This document shows, piece by piece, positions 53,523-61,819 of a DNA stretch of 64,000 nt. This DNA comes from Marinobacterium mangrovicola (GTDB taxonomy: Bacteria > Pseudomonadota > Gammaproteobacteria > Pseudomonadales > Balneatricaceae), in the NCBI RefSeq assembly GCF_004339595.1, contig NZ_SMFU01000008.1:186001-250000 (forward strand), in the 5' to 3' direction. Made by a program: the position numbers and the translations under genes. Within the stretch, counting starts at the first letter, position 1, and each line of letters opens with the position of its first letter. The notes below the pieces were generated by a model, which was given only the letters and a program-made list of their open reading frames with translations, ran no database searches and had not been told where the DNA came from.

Positions 53523-54350
53523 ATGGCTGAACAGGATAAGACGGTAGACCTGGACGGGCTGGAAGAGTTGCTGAAGGACAAGGCACAGGAGTTGGTGGCC
53601 GCGTTAGAAGCGGGCAAGCTGCCCCTGGCTATCGAACTGATTAATCAGCTGCAGACCGCCCGGCACGAGGTGTTTTACAACGAAGTCGGTCACCTGACGC
53701 GTGGTTTGCATGAGGCGATCAAATCGTTTTCCAGTGATGTCGGCGGTCAGCTCGATGAGCAGGCCGGTAAGGAAGCGATGAGTGATGCCTCTGACCGCCT
53801 TTCCTATGTCATTGAGCTAACAGAAGATACGGCTCATAAGACAATGGATCGGGTGGATCAGTCCCTGACTCTGGTGGACCGCCTGGATGACCAGAGCTCC
53901 CGCTTTCGCGACCTGCTGATGCTGGTGGGTCAGCTTGAGGGTGAGTTCAAGGCGTTGGATGGTGTTTATGACCGCACCTGCTCTCTGAAAGACGAATCGG
54001 AAAATACGATTGGAGAGCTGCGTACCGCATTGACTGAAATACTCGTCTCCCAAGGGTTTCAGGACATCACCGGGCAGCTGATACGCCGTGTCATCACCTT
54101 GTTGACTCAGGTGGAAAGTCAGCTGGTCAAGCTGATGGATATGGCGTCCAAGGTGGAGCGCCTTAGTGGCGTTGATATTACCGCCTCGTTTGGAAAGTCT
54201 GATGCGGCTGAAGTGGGCGACACCACCAGCAAGCGTGATGAAAAGAAAAACCAAGAAGTGAAGGCTGAGGGTCCTCAGGTACCGAAGGGCGATAACGTCG
54301 CCTGCGACCAGGACGATGTAGACGAGCTGCTTTCGAGCCTAGGATTTTGA
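53523..54350 (+). CDS. cheZ: CheZ, CheY-P phosphatase
   Basis: The 275-residue helical protein has the CheZ core with the catalytic Gln-containing helix LVSQGFQDITGQLIRRVITL, the long dimer hairpin, and at its very end the CheY-docking helix DQDDVDELLSSLGF (262-275). The C-terminal motif is similar in pattern to the FliM N-terminus and to three repeats in the CheA linker. Confidence 0.95.
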   Translation: MAEQDKTVDLDGLEELLKDKAQELVAALEAGKLPLAIELINQLQTARHEVFYNEVGHLTRGLHEAIKSFSSDVGGQLDEQAGKEAMSDASDRLSYVIELTEDTAHKTMDRVDQSLTLVDRLDDQSSRFRDLLMLVGQLEGEFKALDGVYDRTCSLKDESENTIGELRTALTEILVSQGFQDITGQLIRRVITLLTQVESQLVKLMDMASKVERLSGVDITASFGKSDAAEVGDTTSKRDEKKNQEVKAEGPQVPKGDNVACDQDDVDELLSSLGF

Positions 54351-54363
54351 GTAGGAGTACCCT

Positions 54364-56478
54364 ATGAGTTTCGATGCCGATCAGGAAATTCTCGATGATT
54401 TTCTTGTCGAAGCGGGGGAGATTCTTGAGCAGCTGTCTGAGCAGCTCGTAGACCTGGAGCAGCGTCCGGAAGACAGAGATCTTCTGAATGCTATTTTCCG
54501 TGGCTTTCACACCGTTAAGGGTGGCGCAGGCTTCCTGCAGCTGGATGCCATGGTGGAGTGCTGCCACAAGGCTGAAAACCTGTTCGATGAACTGCGTAAC
54601 GGTGAATTAAGTGTTACTCAGGAGTTGATGGATCTGGTGCTGCAAGCCCTGGATGAGGTCAACTCCATGTTTGAGTCGGTTCGCAACGGCATAGAGCCCG
54701 ATCACGCCTCGCCCGAGTTGCTGCAGCGTTTGAAGGATTTTGCCGAAGGGCGTGGCCCATCCAGTGCTCAGGCGCCGGCGCAAAGTGCTCCCCAGCCGGC
54801 GGCAGAACCAGAACCGCAAGAACCGCTGCCGTCAAACCCGAACACACCGAACGACGACTTCGAGGCGCTGCTGGGTGATCTGGCTGGTGCTGGCGGCGCT
54901 GCGACAGAATCTGCAGAGGCGTCGGGATCAGATCTGATTACCGAAGATGAATTCGAGGCGCTGCTGGACGATCTGCATGGAGCCGGCGGCGCACCTGGCA
55001 ATGAAAAGCCGCATCTGCCTGCTTCCAGCGCATCAGAAAGTCCTGCATCGGGCGATAGCGATCTGATCTCTGAAGACGAGTTCGAAAACCTGCTCGACCA
55101 GCTTCAGTCCGAGGGTAAGGGTGCCTTTTCCGGTGTGGCTCAGCCTGCGAAACCGGCTGCGGTGGCCAGTGCACCTGCGCCTCGTCCGGCACCTGCTCCT
55201 CGGCCGGAGCCCGAGCCTGACAGGCCGGCCCCTGCCGTTGAGAGCACTGCGCCGAAAGCTGCGGCGGATACTGCGGCTCGCGCGGCAGCACCGGCGGCTC
55301 ATAAGCCGACTCAGGAAAGTAATGTCCGCGTCGATACTCGTCTGCTCGACAAGATCATGAATATGGTCGGTGAGCTGGTGCTGGTGCGTAACCGTCTGGT
55401 GCGTCTCGGTGTCAGCCAGGAAGATGAGGAAATGGGCAAGGCGGTCGGTACCCTGGATATGGTCACGGCCGATCTTCAATCATCGGTAATGAAGACCCGC
55501 ATGCAGCCGGTGAAAAAGGTATTTGGCCGTTTTCCGCGTTTGATCCGTGATCTGTCTCGCAGCTTGCAGAAAGAGGTCAAGCTGGAGCTGCGCGGCGAAG
55601 ATACCGATCTGGATAAAAACCTGGTCGAGGCGCTGGCAGACCCGCTGATCCACCTGGTTCGTAACTCGGTTGACCATGGCATCGAGGCACCGGAAGTGCG
55701 CGCCAGAGCGGGTAAACCCCGCGAAGGTCATGTACTGCTCTCCGCTGAACAGGAAGGCGACCACATCCTGCTGATCATCCAGGATGATGGTGCCGGCATG
55801 GATCCGGAGAAGCTGCGTAACCTGGCGGTAAAACGTGGCATGCTGGATGAAGAATCCGCACGTCGACTGTCCGATCAGGAGTGTTTTAACCTGATTTTCC
55901 AGGCGGGTTTCTCCACCAAAACCGAGGTGTCTGACGTCTCCGGTCGTGGTGTCGGCATGGATGTGGTTAAAACCAAAATTACCCAGCTGAACGGCACACT
56001 CAGTATCGATTCCGTCATGGGGCAGGGCACCCGGATTGCGATTCAGGTACCGCTGACGCTGGCGATCATGCCGACGCTGATGGTGATTCTTGAGGGGCAG
56101 GCGTTTGCGCTGCCGCTGGTGAACGTCAACGAGATCTTCAACCTGGATCTGACCAAGACCAACATTGTCGATGGTCAGGCGGCGATCATCGTGCGTGATC
56201 AGGCGATACCCTTGTTCCATCTGAAACGCTGGCTGGTCAATGGCAAGCAGAATGAGGCGCTGCCGGAGCAGGGCCACGTGGTGATTGTTACCGTCGGTAC
56301 GACACGGGTTGGTTTTGTTGTCGATCAGCTGGTTGGACAGGAAGAGGTTGTTATCAAACCCCTGGGCACCATCCTGCACGGTACACCAGGACTGTCCGGT
56401 GCCACGATCACCGGTGATGGCCGGATCGCGTTGATTATCGATATTCCTAACCTGCTCAAACGTTATGCGCAGACCTGA
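54364..56478 (+). CDS. cheA: CheA, chemotaxis histidine kinase
   Basis: The 704-residue kinase has a P1 Hpt domain with H49 (FRGFHTVKGGAGFL). A long disordered Pro/Ala linker (about 125-315) carries three copies of a DEFEALLDDL-type motif at 163-173, 190-204 and 233-247. The P3 dimerisation helices start at VRVDTRLLDKIMNMVGELVL. P4 HATPase motifs are LIHLVRNSVDHGIE, IIQDDGAGMDPEKLR and SDVSGRGVGMDVVKTKI. P5 is the CheW-like domain, with LMVILEGQAFALPLVNVNEI. No clear globular P2 domain is visible. The linker may also hold the LID region that binds ParP. Confidence 0.96.
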   Translation: MSFDADQEILDDFLVEAGEILEQLSEQLVDLEQRPEDRDLLNAIFRGFHTVKGGAGFLQLDAMVECCHKAENLFDELRNGELSVTQELMDLVLQALDEVNSMFESVRNGIEPDHASPELLQRLKDFAEGRGPSSAQAPAQSAPQPAAEPEPQEPLPSNPNTPNDDFEALLGDLAGAGGAATESAEASGSDLITEDEFEALLDDLHGAGGAPGNEKPHLPASSASESPASGDSDLISEDEFENLLDQLQSEGKGAFSGVAQPAKPAAVASAPAPRPAPAPRPEPEPDRPAPAVESTAPKAAADTAARAAAPAAHKPTQESNVRVDTRLLDKIMNMVGELVLVRNRLVRLGVSQEDEEMGKAVGTLDMVTADLQSSVMKTRMQPVKKVFGRFPRLIRDLSRSLQKEVKLELRGEDTDLDKNLVEALADPLIHLVRNSVDHGIEAPEVRARAGKPREGHVLLSAEQEGDHILLIIQDDGAGMDPEKLRNLAVKRGMLDEESARRLSDQECFNLIFQAGFSTKTEVSDVSGRGVGMDVVKTKITQLNGTLSIDSVMGQGTRIAIQVPLTLAIMPTLMVILEGQAFALPLVNVNEIFNLDLTKTNIVDGQAAIIVRDQAIPLFHLKRWLVNGKQNEALPEQGHVVIVTVGTTRVGFVVDQLVGQEEVVIKPLGTILHGTPGLSGATITGDGRIALIIDIPNLLKRYAQT

Positions 56479-56512
56479 TCGCGTGCGCGGGAAACCGGGT
56501 TGGAGAGCCTAG

Positions 56513-57745
56513 ATGACGATTCGTGTACTGGTCGTTGATGACTCCGGTTTTTTCCGCCATCGCATCGAGGAAATTCTGCGGGATGATAAACGCGTTGAGG
56601 TGGTAGGGAGTGCGGTCAACGGGCGCGAGGCGGTCGAGAAGGCGCGCGCGCTCAAACCCGATGTGATTACCATGGACGTGGAGATGCCGCAGCTTAACGG
56701 TATCGATGCTGTCCGTATTATCATGCGGGAATGTCCCACCAATGTGTTGATGCTGTCGTCATTGACCCATGAGGGCGCGAGAATCACGCTGGAGGCGATA
56801 GAAGCGGGAGCCGCCGATTATCTGCCGAAAGATATTCGTGCCTGGATGGATAAAAGTCAGGGAATACGTACCCAGCTTATCGAACGAATTCTGGCGCTGG
56901 GTAGCAACCGGCGTTTCCGCTCGGGTTCCGTGTTCGAGCATCGCCATCCGCGATCCAAGGCCAGTACTACTTCGACCATGGTGTTCCGGCCGGATAGCCC
57001 GACACCAACGCGTCCTTCCGCTCGTGTTCCCCGCTCGGCTGAGAGTGCTGAACGCAAACCTGCGCCGCCAGTGAGAAGAGAGATGCCAGCGCGCACGCCT
57101 GCGTTTCGTTCTCCGGCTCCGACAGCAGAGGCAGCAGGCTCCACAAGTAACCCTGCCAAGGTTAAGTTTCCAGACTGCCGGATCGTCGTGATCGGCACTT
57201 CCACCGGCGGCCCCGCCGCGTTGCAGAAAATTCTCACTGCGATCCCTGCCGGCTTTCCCTACCCGGTGCTGCTGGTGCAGCATATGCCGAAAACCTTTAC
57301 CCAGGTGTTTGCCGAGCGCCTCAATCAGCAGTGTGCGCTGGAGGTAAAAGAGGCGGTGGACGGCGATCGCCTGCGTCCCGGACTTGCCTTGTTGGCGCCT
57401 GGTGGGCTGCAGATGATGATCGATCCTCGCCAGACTGATCGTGTGCGGATCCTCGAGGGCGATACCAAACTGACCTATAAACCCAGTGTCGATGTCACCT
57501 ATGCTTCTGCCGCCAAGGCCTATGGTGCCAAGGTGTTGGCGCTGATCCTGACCGGCATGGGGGCCGATGGTTGTGATGGCGCCCGCCTGCTCAAGCGTGA
57601 AGGTGCAAAGATCTGGGCGCAGAGCAGGGACAGCTGCACTATCTATGGTATGCCTCAGGCGGTAGTGAATGCAGGTCTCGCTGATGAGATTCTGGATCTG
57701 GAAGATATCGGCCCGTTGTTGGCGAAGCAGAGCAGGAAAAGCTGA
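56513..57745 (+). CDS. cheB: CheB, protein-glutamate methylesterase/deamidase
   Basis: CheB demethylates chemoreceptors for adaptation. The 410-residue protein has a receiver (VLVVDDSGFFRHRI, D55 in ITMDVEMPQLNG), a long Pro/Arg-rich linker (about 150-215) and the catalytic domain with S230 (VIGTSTGGPAAL), H257 (VQHMPKTFTQ) and D352 (LTGMGADGC). It is longer than many CheB proteins because of the linker. The partner cheR is not in the window. Its stop shares a base with the motC start. Confidence 0.96.
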   Translation: MTIRVLVVDDSGFFRHRIEEILRDDKRVEVVGSAVNGREAVEKARALKPDVITMDVEMPQLNGIDAVRIIMRECPTNVLMLSSLTHEGARITLEAIEAGAADYLPKDIRAWMDKSQGIRTQLIERILALGSNRRFRSGSVFEHRHPRSKASTTSTMVFRPDSPTPTRPSARVPRSAESAERKPAPPVRREMPARTPAFRSPAPTAEAAGSTSNPAKVKFPDCRIVVIGTSTGGPAALQKILTAIPAGFPYPVLLVQHMPKTFTQVFAERLNQQCALEVKEAVDGDRLRPGLALLAPGGLQMMIDPRQTDRVRILEGDTKLTYKPSVDVTYASAAKAYGAKVLALILTGMGADGCDGARLLKREGAKIWAQSRDSCTIYGMPQAVVNAGLADEILDLEDIGPLLAKQSRKS

Positions 57746-58506
57746 TGTTTGGGTTGCTGGGGATACTGGTGGCTGTTGTGGCAATCGTCGGTGGTAACTA
57801 TATCGGCGGTGGCGATCTGTCTGAGCTGTATAACCCCACAGCGGCACTGATCGTGGTTGGCGGTACCCTGGCAGCGGCGATGGTGCAGTCGCCACGGGAG
57901 GATTTTCGTCGTGCCCGACGTTTGTTCGGCTGGGCCTACCGTACCGATGAGCCGGATTTTAATGCCGGCAACCGGGCGCTACGTGACTGGTGCCAACTGG
58001 CGCGCAAGCGCGGATTGATCGCTCTCGAGGCTGAGGCAAACAAGTGTGACGATGCCTTTGTTGCCAATGGCCTGCAGCTGCTTGCCGATGGCCGTCCGCC
58101 AGAGATGATTCGTTCCATACTTGAGGTGGACCTGATCGCCCGCGAGCAGCGTGATTTGCAGGCGGTGCGGGTTATTGAGAGCCTGGGTGGCTATGCGCCG
58201 ACTTTGGGGATTATCGGTACGGTACTCGGTCTGATTCAGGTGATGGCAAACCTGGCGGAGCCCGAAGCTCTGGGGCAGGGTATCGCCACCGCGTTTGTAT
58301 CGACCATATACGGCGTTGCCCTCGCCAACCTTCTGCTGATTCCCACGGCCAACAAGATTAAACGACTGGTTCAGGGGCGGGCGCAGTATCATGAGATGCT
58401 GATGGATGGCCTGGTATTCATTGCCGAGGGGCAGGGGCCGGAGGTGATCCGGCAGCGCCTGCAGGGATACCTGGAGACGGACGATGCCGCGCAGAAGGCC
58501 TCCTGA
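57745..58506 (+). CDS. motC: MotC, second-stator MotA-type subunit
   Basis: The 253-residue MotA/PomA-family protein has four membrane segments. They include a first helix LGILVAVVAIVGGNYIGGGD, a second segment PTAALIVVGGTLAAAMVQSP, and a late pair including GGYAPTLGIIGTVLGLIQVM with the conserved Pro-containing channel segment. The charged cytoplasmic loop contacts FliG. Together with MotD it forms the MotCD stator used alongside MotAB in pseudomonads. The stop overlaps motD by 23 bases. Confidence 0.94.
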   Translation: MFGLLGILVAVVAIVGGNYIGGGDLSELYNPTAALIVVGGTLAAAMVQSPREDFRRARRLFGWAYRTDEPDFNAGNRALRDWCQLARKRGLIALEAEANKCDDAFVANGLQLLADGRPPEMIRSILEVDLIAREQRDLQAVRVIESLGGYAPTLGIIGTVLGLIQVMANLAEPEALGQGIATAFVSTIYGVALANLLLIPTANKIKRLVQGRAQYHEMLMDGLVFIAEGQGPEVIRQRLQGYLETDDAAQKAS

Positions 58507-59386
58507 ACCTGACGCTCCACTGGATCGCTGGATTCTCTCCTGGGCGGATTTCGTGACTCTGCTGTGCGCCTTTTTCGTGATGATGTATGCGATTTCCCAG
58601 GTGAGTGAAGATAAGTACCGGCGTATGAGCGAAGCGCTCTCCGATGTATTTTCCGGCCCCGGTGTGATGCGCGGTGTCAGCCCTGCTGTTGATGGTGGCG
58701 GCGGCATTCTGGAGGGCGGTGAGAGTCGAGAACAGGCCCCCGCAACGCTGGTCGGCCCCGCCGATGAAGGGGAAACACGGCTGCTGAACGATCTGCGCGC
58801 GCGGATGGAGGCGGACTTCAGTGAAGAGATCGCCGGTGGTGAGGTGGAAGTGCAGGGTTCAGATCTCTGGTTTTCCATCGAGTTGCGTTCCAGCCTGTTG
58901 TTTGAAAGCGGCGGCGCCATTCCATCAATAGCAGCCGATCGAGTCTTGTCACAAATCGCTGCAGAGCTCAGGGGGCTGGAAAACCCGGTTCATGTGGAAG
59001 GGTTTACCGATAACGAACCTATCTCTACCGACCGTTACCCTTCCAACTGGGAACTGTCCGCTGCCAGGGCAGCGGCGGTTGTAAGGCTGTTGGCGATGAA
59101 TGGTGTCTCTCCGAGACGTATGGCTGCAGTGGGCTACGGGGAGTTTCAGCCGGCCTACAGTAATCGTACGGCTGAGGGGCGACGGCTGAATCGGCGCATC
59201 GTTATCGTCGTTTCGCGGGATGAGAAAGTCCGCAGGGCGGTGACCTCCTTCGGCAGTGAACAGGTCAGTAATGATGCGGTCAGCGAAATGCTGACCGAGC
59301 AGGACAGCGAGCCGGCGCCGCCGGCGCTGGAGCAGGTTGAAACGGAAGACGGAATTCTGATCCGTCAGGCCAGGCCGGAAGACTAA
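58484..59386 (+). CDS. motD: MotD, second-stator MotB-type subunit
   Basis: The 300-residue protein has a short cytoplasmic basic start (MPRRRPPEPDAPLDRW) and the single helix LSWADFVTLLCAFFVMMYAI. The helix carries the proton/ion-binding Asp of MotB-type subunits and is followed by the plug region. The OmpA-like peptidoglycan-binding domain is at about 130-245 (VHVEGFTDNEPISTDRYPSN, WELSAARAAAVVRLLAMNG, GRRLNRRIVIVVS). It anchors the stator to the cell wall. Confidence 0.94.
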   Translation: MPRRRPPEPDAPLDRWILSWADFVTLLCAFFVMMYAISQVSEDKYRRMSEALSDVFSGPGVMRGVSPAVDGGGGILEGGESREQAPATLVGPADEGETRLLNDLRARMEADFSEEIAGGEVEVQGSDLWFSIELRSSLLFESGGAIPSIAADRVLSQIAAELRGLENPVHVEGFTDNEPISTDRYPSNWELSAARAAAVVRLLAMNGVSPRRMAAVGYGEFQPAYSNRTAEGRRLNRRIVIVVSRDEKVRRAVTSFGSEQVSNDAVSEMLTEQDSEPAPPALEQVETEDGILIRQARPED

Positions 59387-59399
59387 CGGGAAAGTTGCT

Positions 59400-60180
59400 A
59401 TGCAGGTGTGGGCTGTTGCTAACCAGAAAGGCGGGGTCGGTAAAACGACCACAGTGGTAACCCTGGCGGGGTTGCTGGCCGATGTGGGTTACAAGGTGTT
59501 ACTGGTGGACCTGGATCCCCATGGTTCCCTGACCAGCTATTTTCGCTTTGATCCTGATGAGCTCGAGCACAGCGTCTATGACCTGTTTGAACAGCTGCAG
59601 GTCGATGAGAAGCGTACACAGAGTCTGATTGTGCCCAGCTCTCAGCCAGGTATCGATCTGATGCCCGCATCTACTGCTCTGGCGACACTGGAGCGGCGTG
59701 CGGTCGGTAAAGAGGGAATGGGGCTGCAGGTGGCCAAGGCGCTGGCAACCCAGAAAAAATCCTACGATTTTGTCTTGATCGACAGCCCACCGGTACTGGG
59801 TGTGCTGATGGTTAATGCGCTGGCGGCCTGCAATCATCTGCTGGTGCCGGTTCAGACGGAGTTCCTTGCGCTGAAAGGGCTCCAGAGGATGGTGAGAACC
59901 ATCGAGATGGTTAACCGGGCGCGCCGCAACAAGCTGGAGTACACGATTATCCCCACCTTTTACGACCGCCGTACCCAGGCATCTGTCAGTAGTCTTCGCG
60001 AGCTGCATAAGCGCTACGAAGACAACATTTCGACCGCTGTGGTGCCTGTGGATACCAAGTTTCGTAACGCCAGTCTTAAGGGGCTGGTGCCCTCTTCGAT
60101 GGATGCGGGCAGCCGCGGTGTTCACGCCTATGCGAAGCTGTTGAGAAACCTGCTGGAACAGCGCAGAGAGGGCCAGGCCC

Positions 60181-60188
<8 letters not shown>
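59400..60188 (+). CDS. parC: ParC, ParA-like ATPase for polar chemotaxis array positioning
   Basis: The 262-residue ParA/Soj-type ATPase has [10 protein letters not shown] at residues 10-19, then [16 protein letters not shown] and [18 protein letters not shown]. It is encoded in the cheA-cheB-motCD context, where Vibrio and Pseudomonas carry ParC, which places chemosensory arrays at the pole with ParP. It is not topoisomerase IV ParC. It overlaps parP by 8 bases. Confidence 0.9.
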
Positions 60189-60999
<811 letters not shown>

Positions 61000-61098
61000 T
61001 CTGTATCCACGCTGCCCGCCGCTTGAGTTACAATCGGGTGAATAGTCGTCGCGTCTGGCTGATAGTCGGACGCTGGTTTTTTCTGGGGCAGGCCCGCG

Positions 61099-61515
61099 AT
61101 GGATCTGAGTGCCAACAATCTGATTGTTATGATATTCGCCATGCTGAGCCTGGCGACGCTGGTGATCTGCGTCGTTCTCGCGGTGCGTCTACGCAGGCAG
61201 GAACGGCGTCAGCAGGCGTTGATCAATGTGCTGCGTAACGAGATTCGCGCCATGACCAACGGCTCCATCGGTATGGGCAAGCGATTGCTGGCGATTGAGC
61301 ATCGGCTCAATATCACAGTGGAAAAGCAGCAGGAGCTGGAAAACCGCGACCCGGGTGTTCTTGCCTACAATCAGGCGGCCAAGCTGATGGAAATGGGCGC
61401 GGATGTAGACGATCTGGTGCGCAGCTGCGGTATTGGCCGCCCTGAGGCCGAATTGATGGCACTGCTGCACCGCGAACTGCACACTGGCGAGACGCTGCCG
61501 CAACAGCGTCACTGA
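61099..61515 (+). CDS. DUF2802 protein
   Basis: The 138-residue protein has one N-terminal membrane helix (NNLIVMIFAMLSLATLVICV) and a coiled-coil/polar part. The DUF2802 segment is conserved: YNQAAKLMEMGADVDDLVRS, then CGIGRPEAELMALLHRELH. It habitually ends the cheY-to-cheW stretch of pseudomonad-type clusters, next to parP/cheW. Its function is unknown. A GGCAGGC stretch precedes the ATG. It converges on the FlhB-like gene with a 22-base gap. Confidence 0.88.
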   Translation: MDLSANNLIVMIFAMLSLATLVICVVLAVRLRRQERRQQALINVLRNEIRAMTNGSIGMGKRLLAIEHRLNITVEKQQELENRDPGVLAYNQAAKLMEMGADVDDLVRSCGIGRPEAELMALLHRELHTGETLPQQRH

Positions 61516-61537
61516 GGCGTATCCCCCTTTTCTGTTT

Positions 61538-61819
61538 TCAGACCTCTGTTTTCAAACCATAGGTGAAGGCGATAATCTCGGCGATCGCGCGGTACAGCGA
61601 TTCCGGAATCTCATCTCCCAGTTCCAGCCGGATCAGGATCTCCAGCAGTTCAGGGCTTTCGTAGATATGGACATCATGTTCTTTGGCCAGACTGATGATC
61701 TGCTGCGCAATCACCCCCTGCCCCTTGGCCGTTACTCTGGGTGCGCTGCCCGCATCCTGATCATACTTCAGTGCTACTGCCTGTCGGCTCAGTGATGAGT
61801 AATCGTTATCGTCTGTCAT
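61538..61819 (-). CDS. FlhB C-domain-like export protein (FhlB/EscU-type short paralogue)
   Basis: This 93-residue protein aligns with the cytoplasmic tail of FlhB. The segment SRQAVALKYDQDAGSAPRVTAK corresponds to YSVAIRYDQSRGNAPIVVSK of FlhB here, and VIAQQIISLAKEHDVHIYES and SLYRAIAEIIAFTYGL follow. It lacks the membrane part and the NPTH cleavage motif. Similar stand-alone FlhB-tail proteins occur beside FliK-like genes and can partly substitute in substrate switching. Its start overlaps the stop of the FliK-like gene by 4 bases, so the two form an operon. Confidence 0.88.
   Translation of the reverse strand: MTDDNDYSSLSRQAVALKYDQDAGSAPRVTAKGQGVIAQQIISLAKEHDVHIYESPELLEILIRLELGDEIPESLYRAIAEIIAFTYGLKTEV

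Noticed and set aside
56759-57895. 378-codon minus-strand frame opposite cheB
   Set aside because: The complete CheB catalytic triad is on the plus strand; the antisense frame has no recognisable features.
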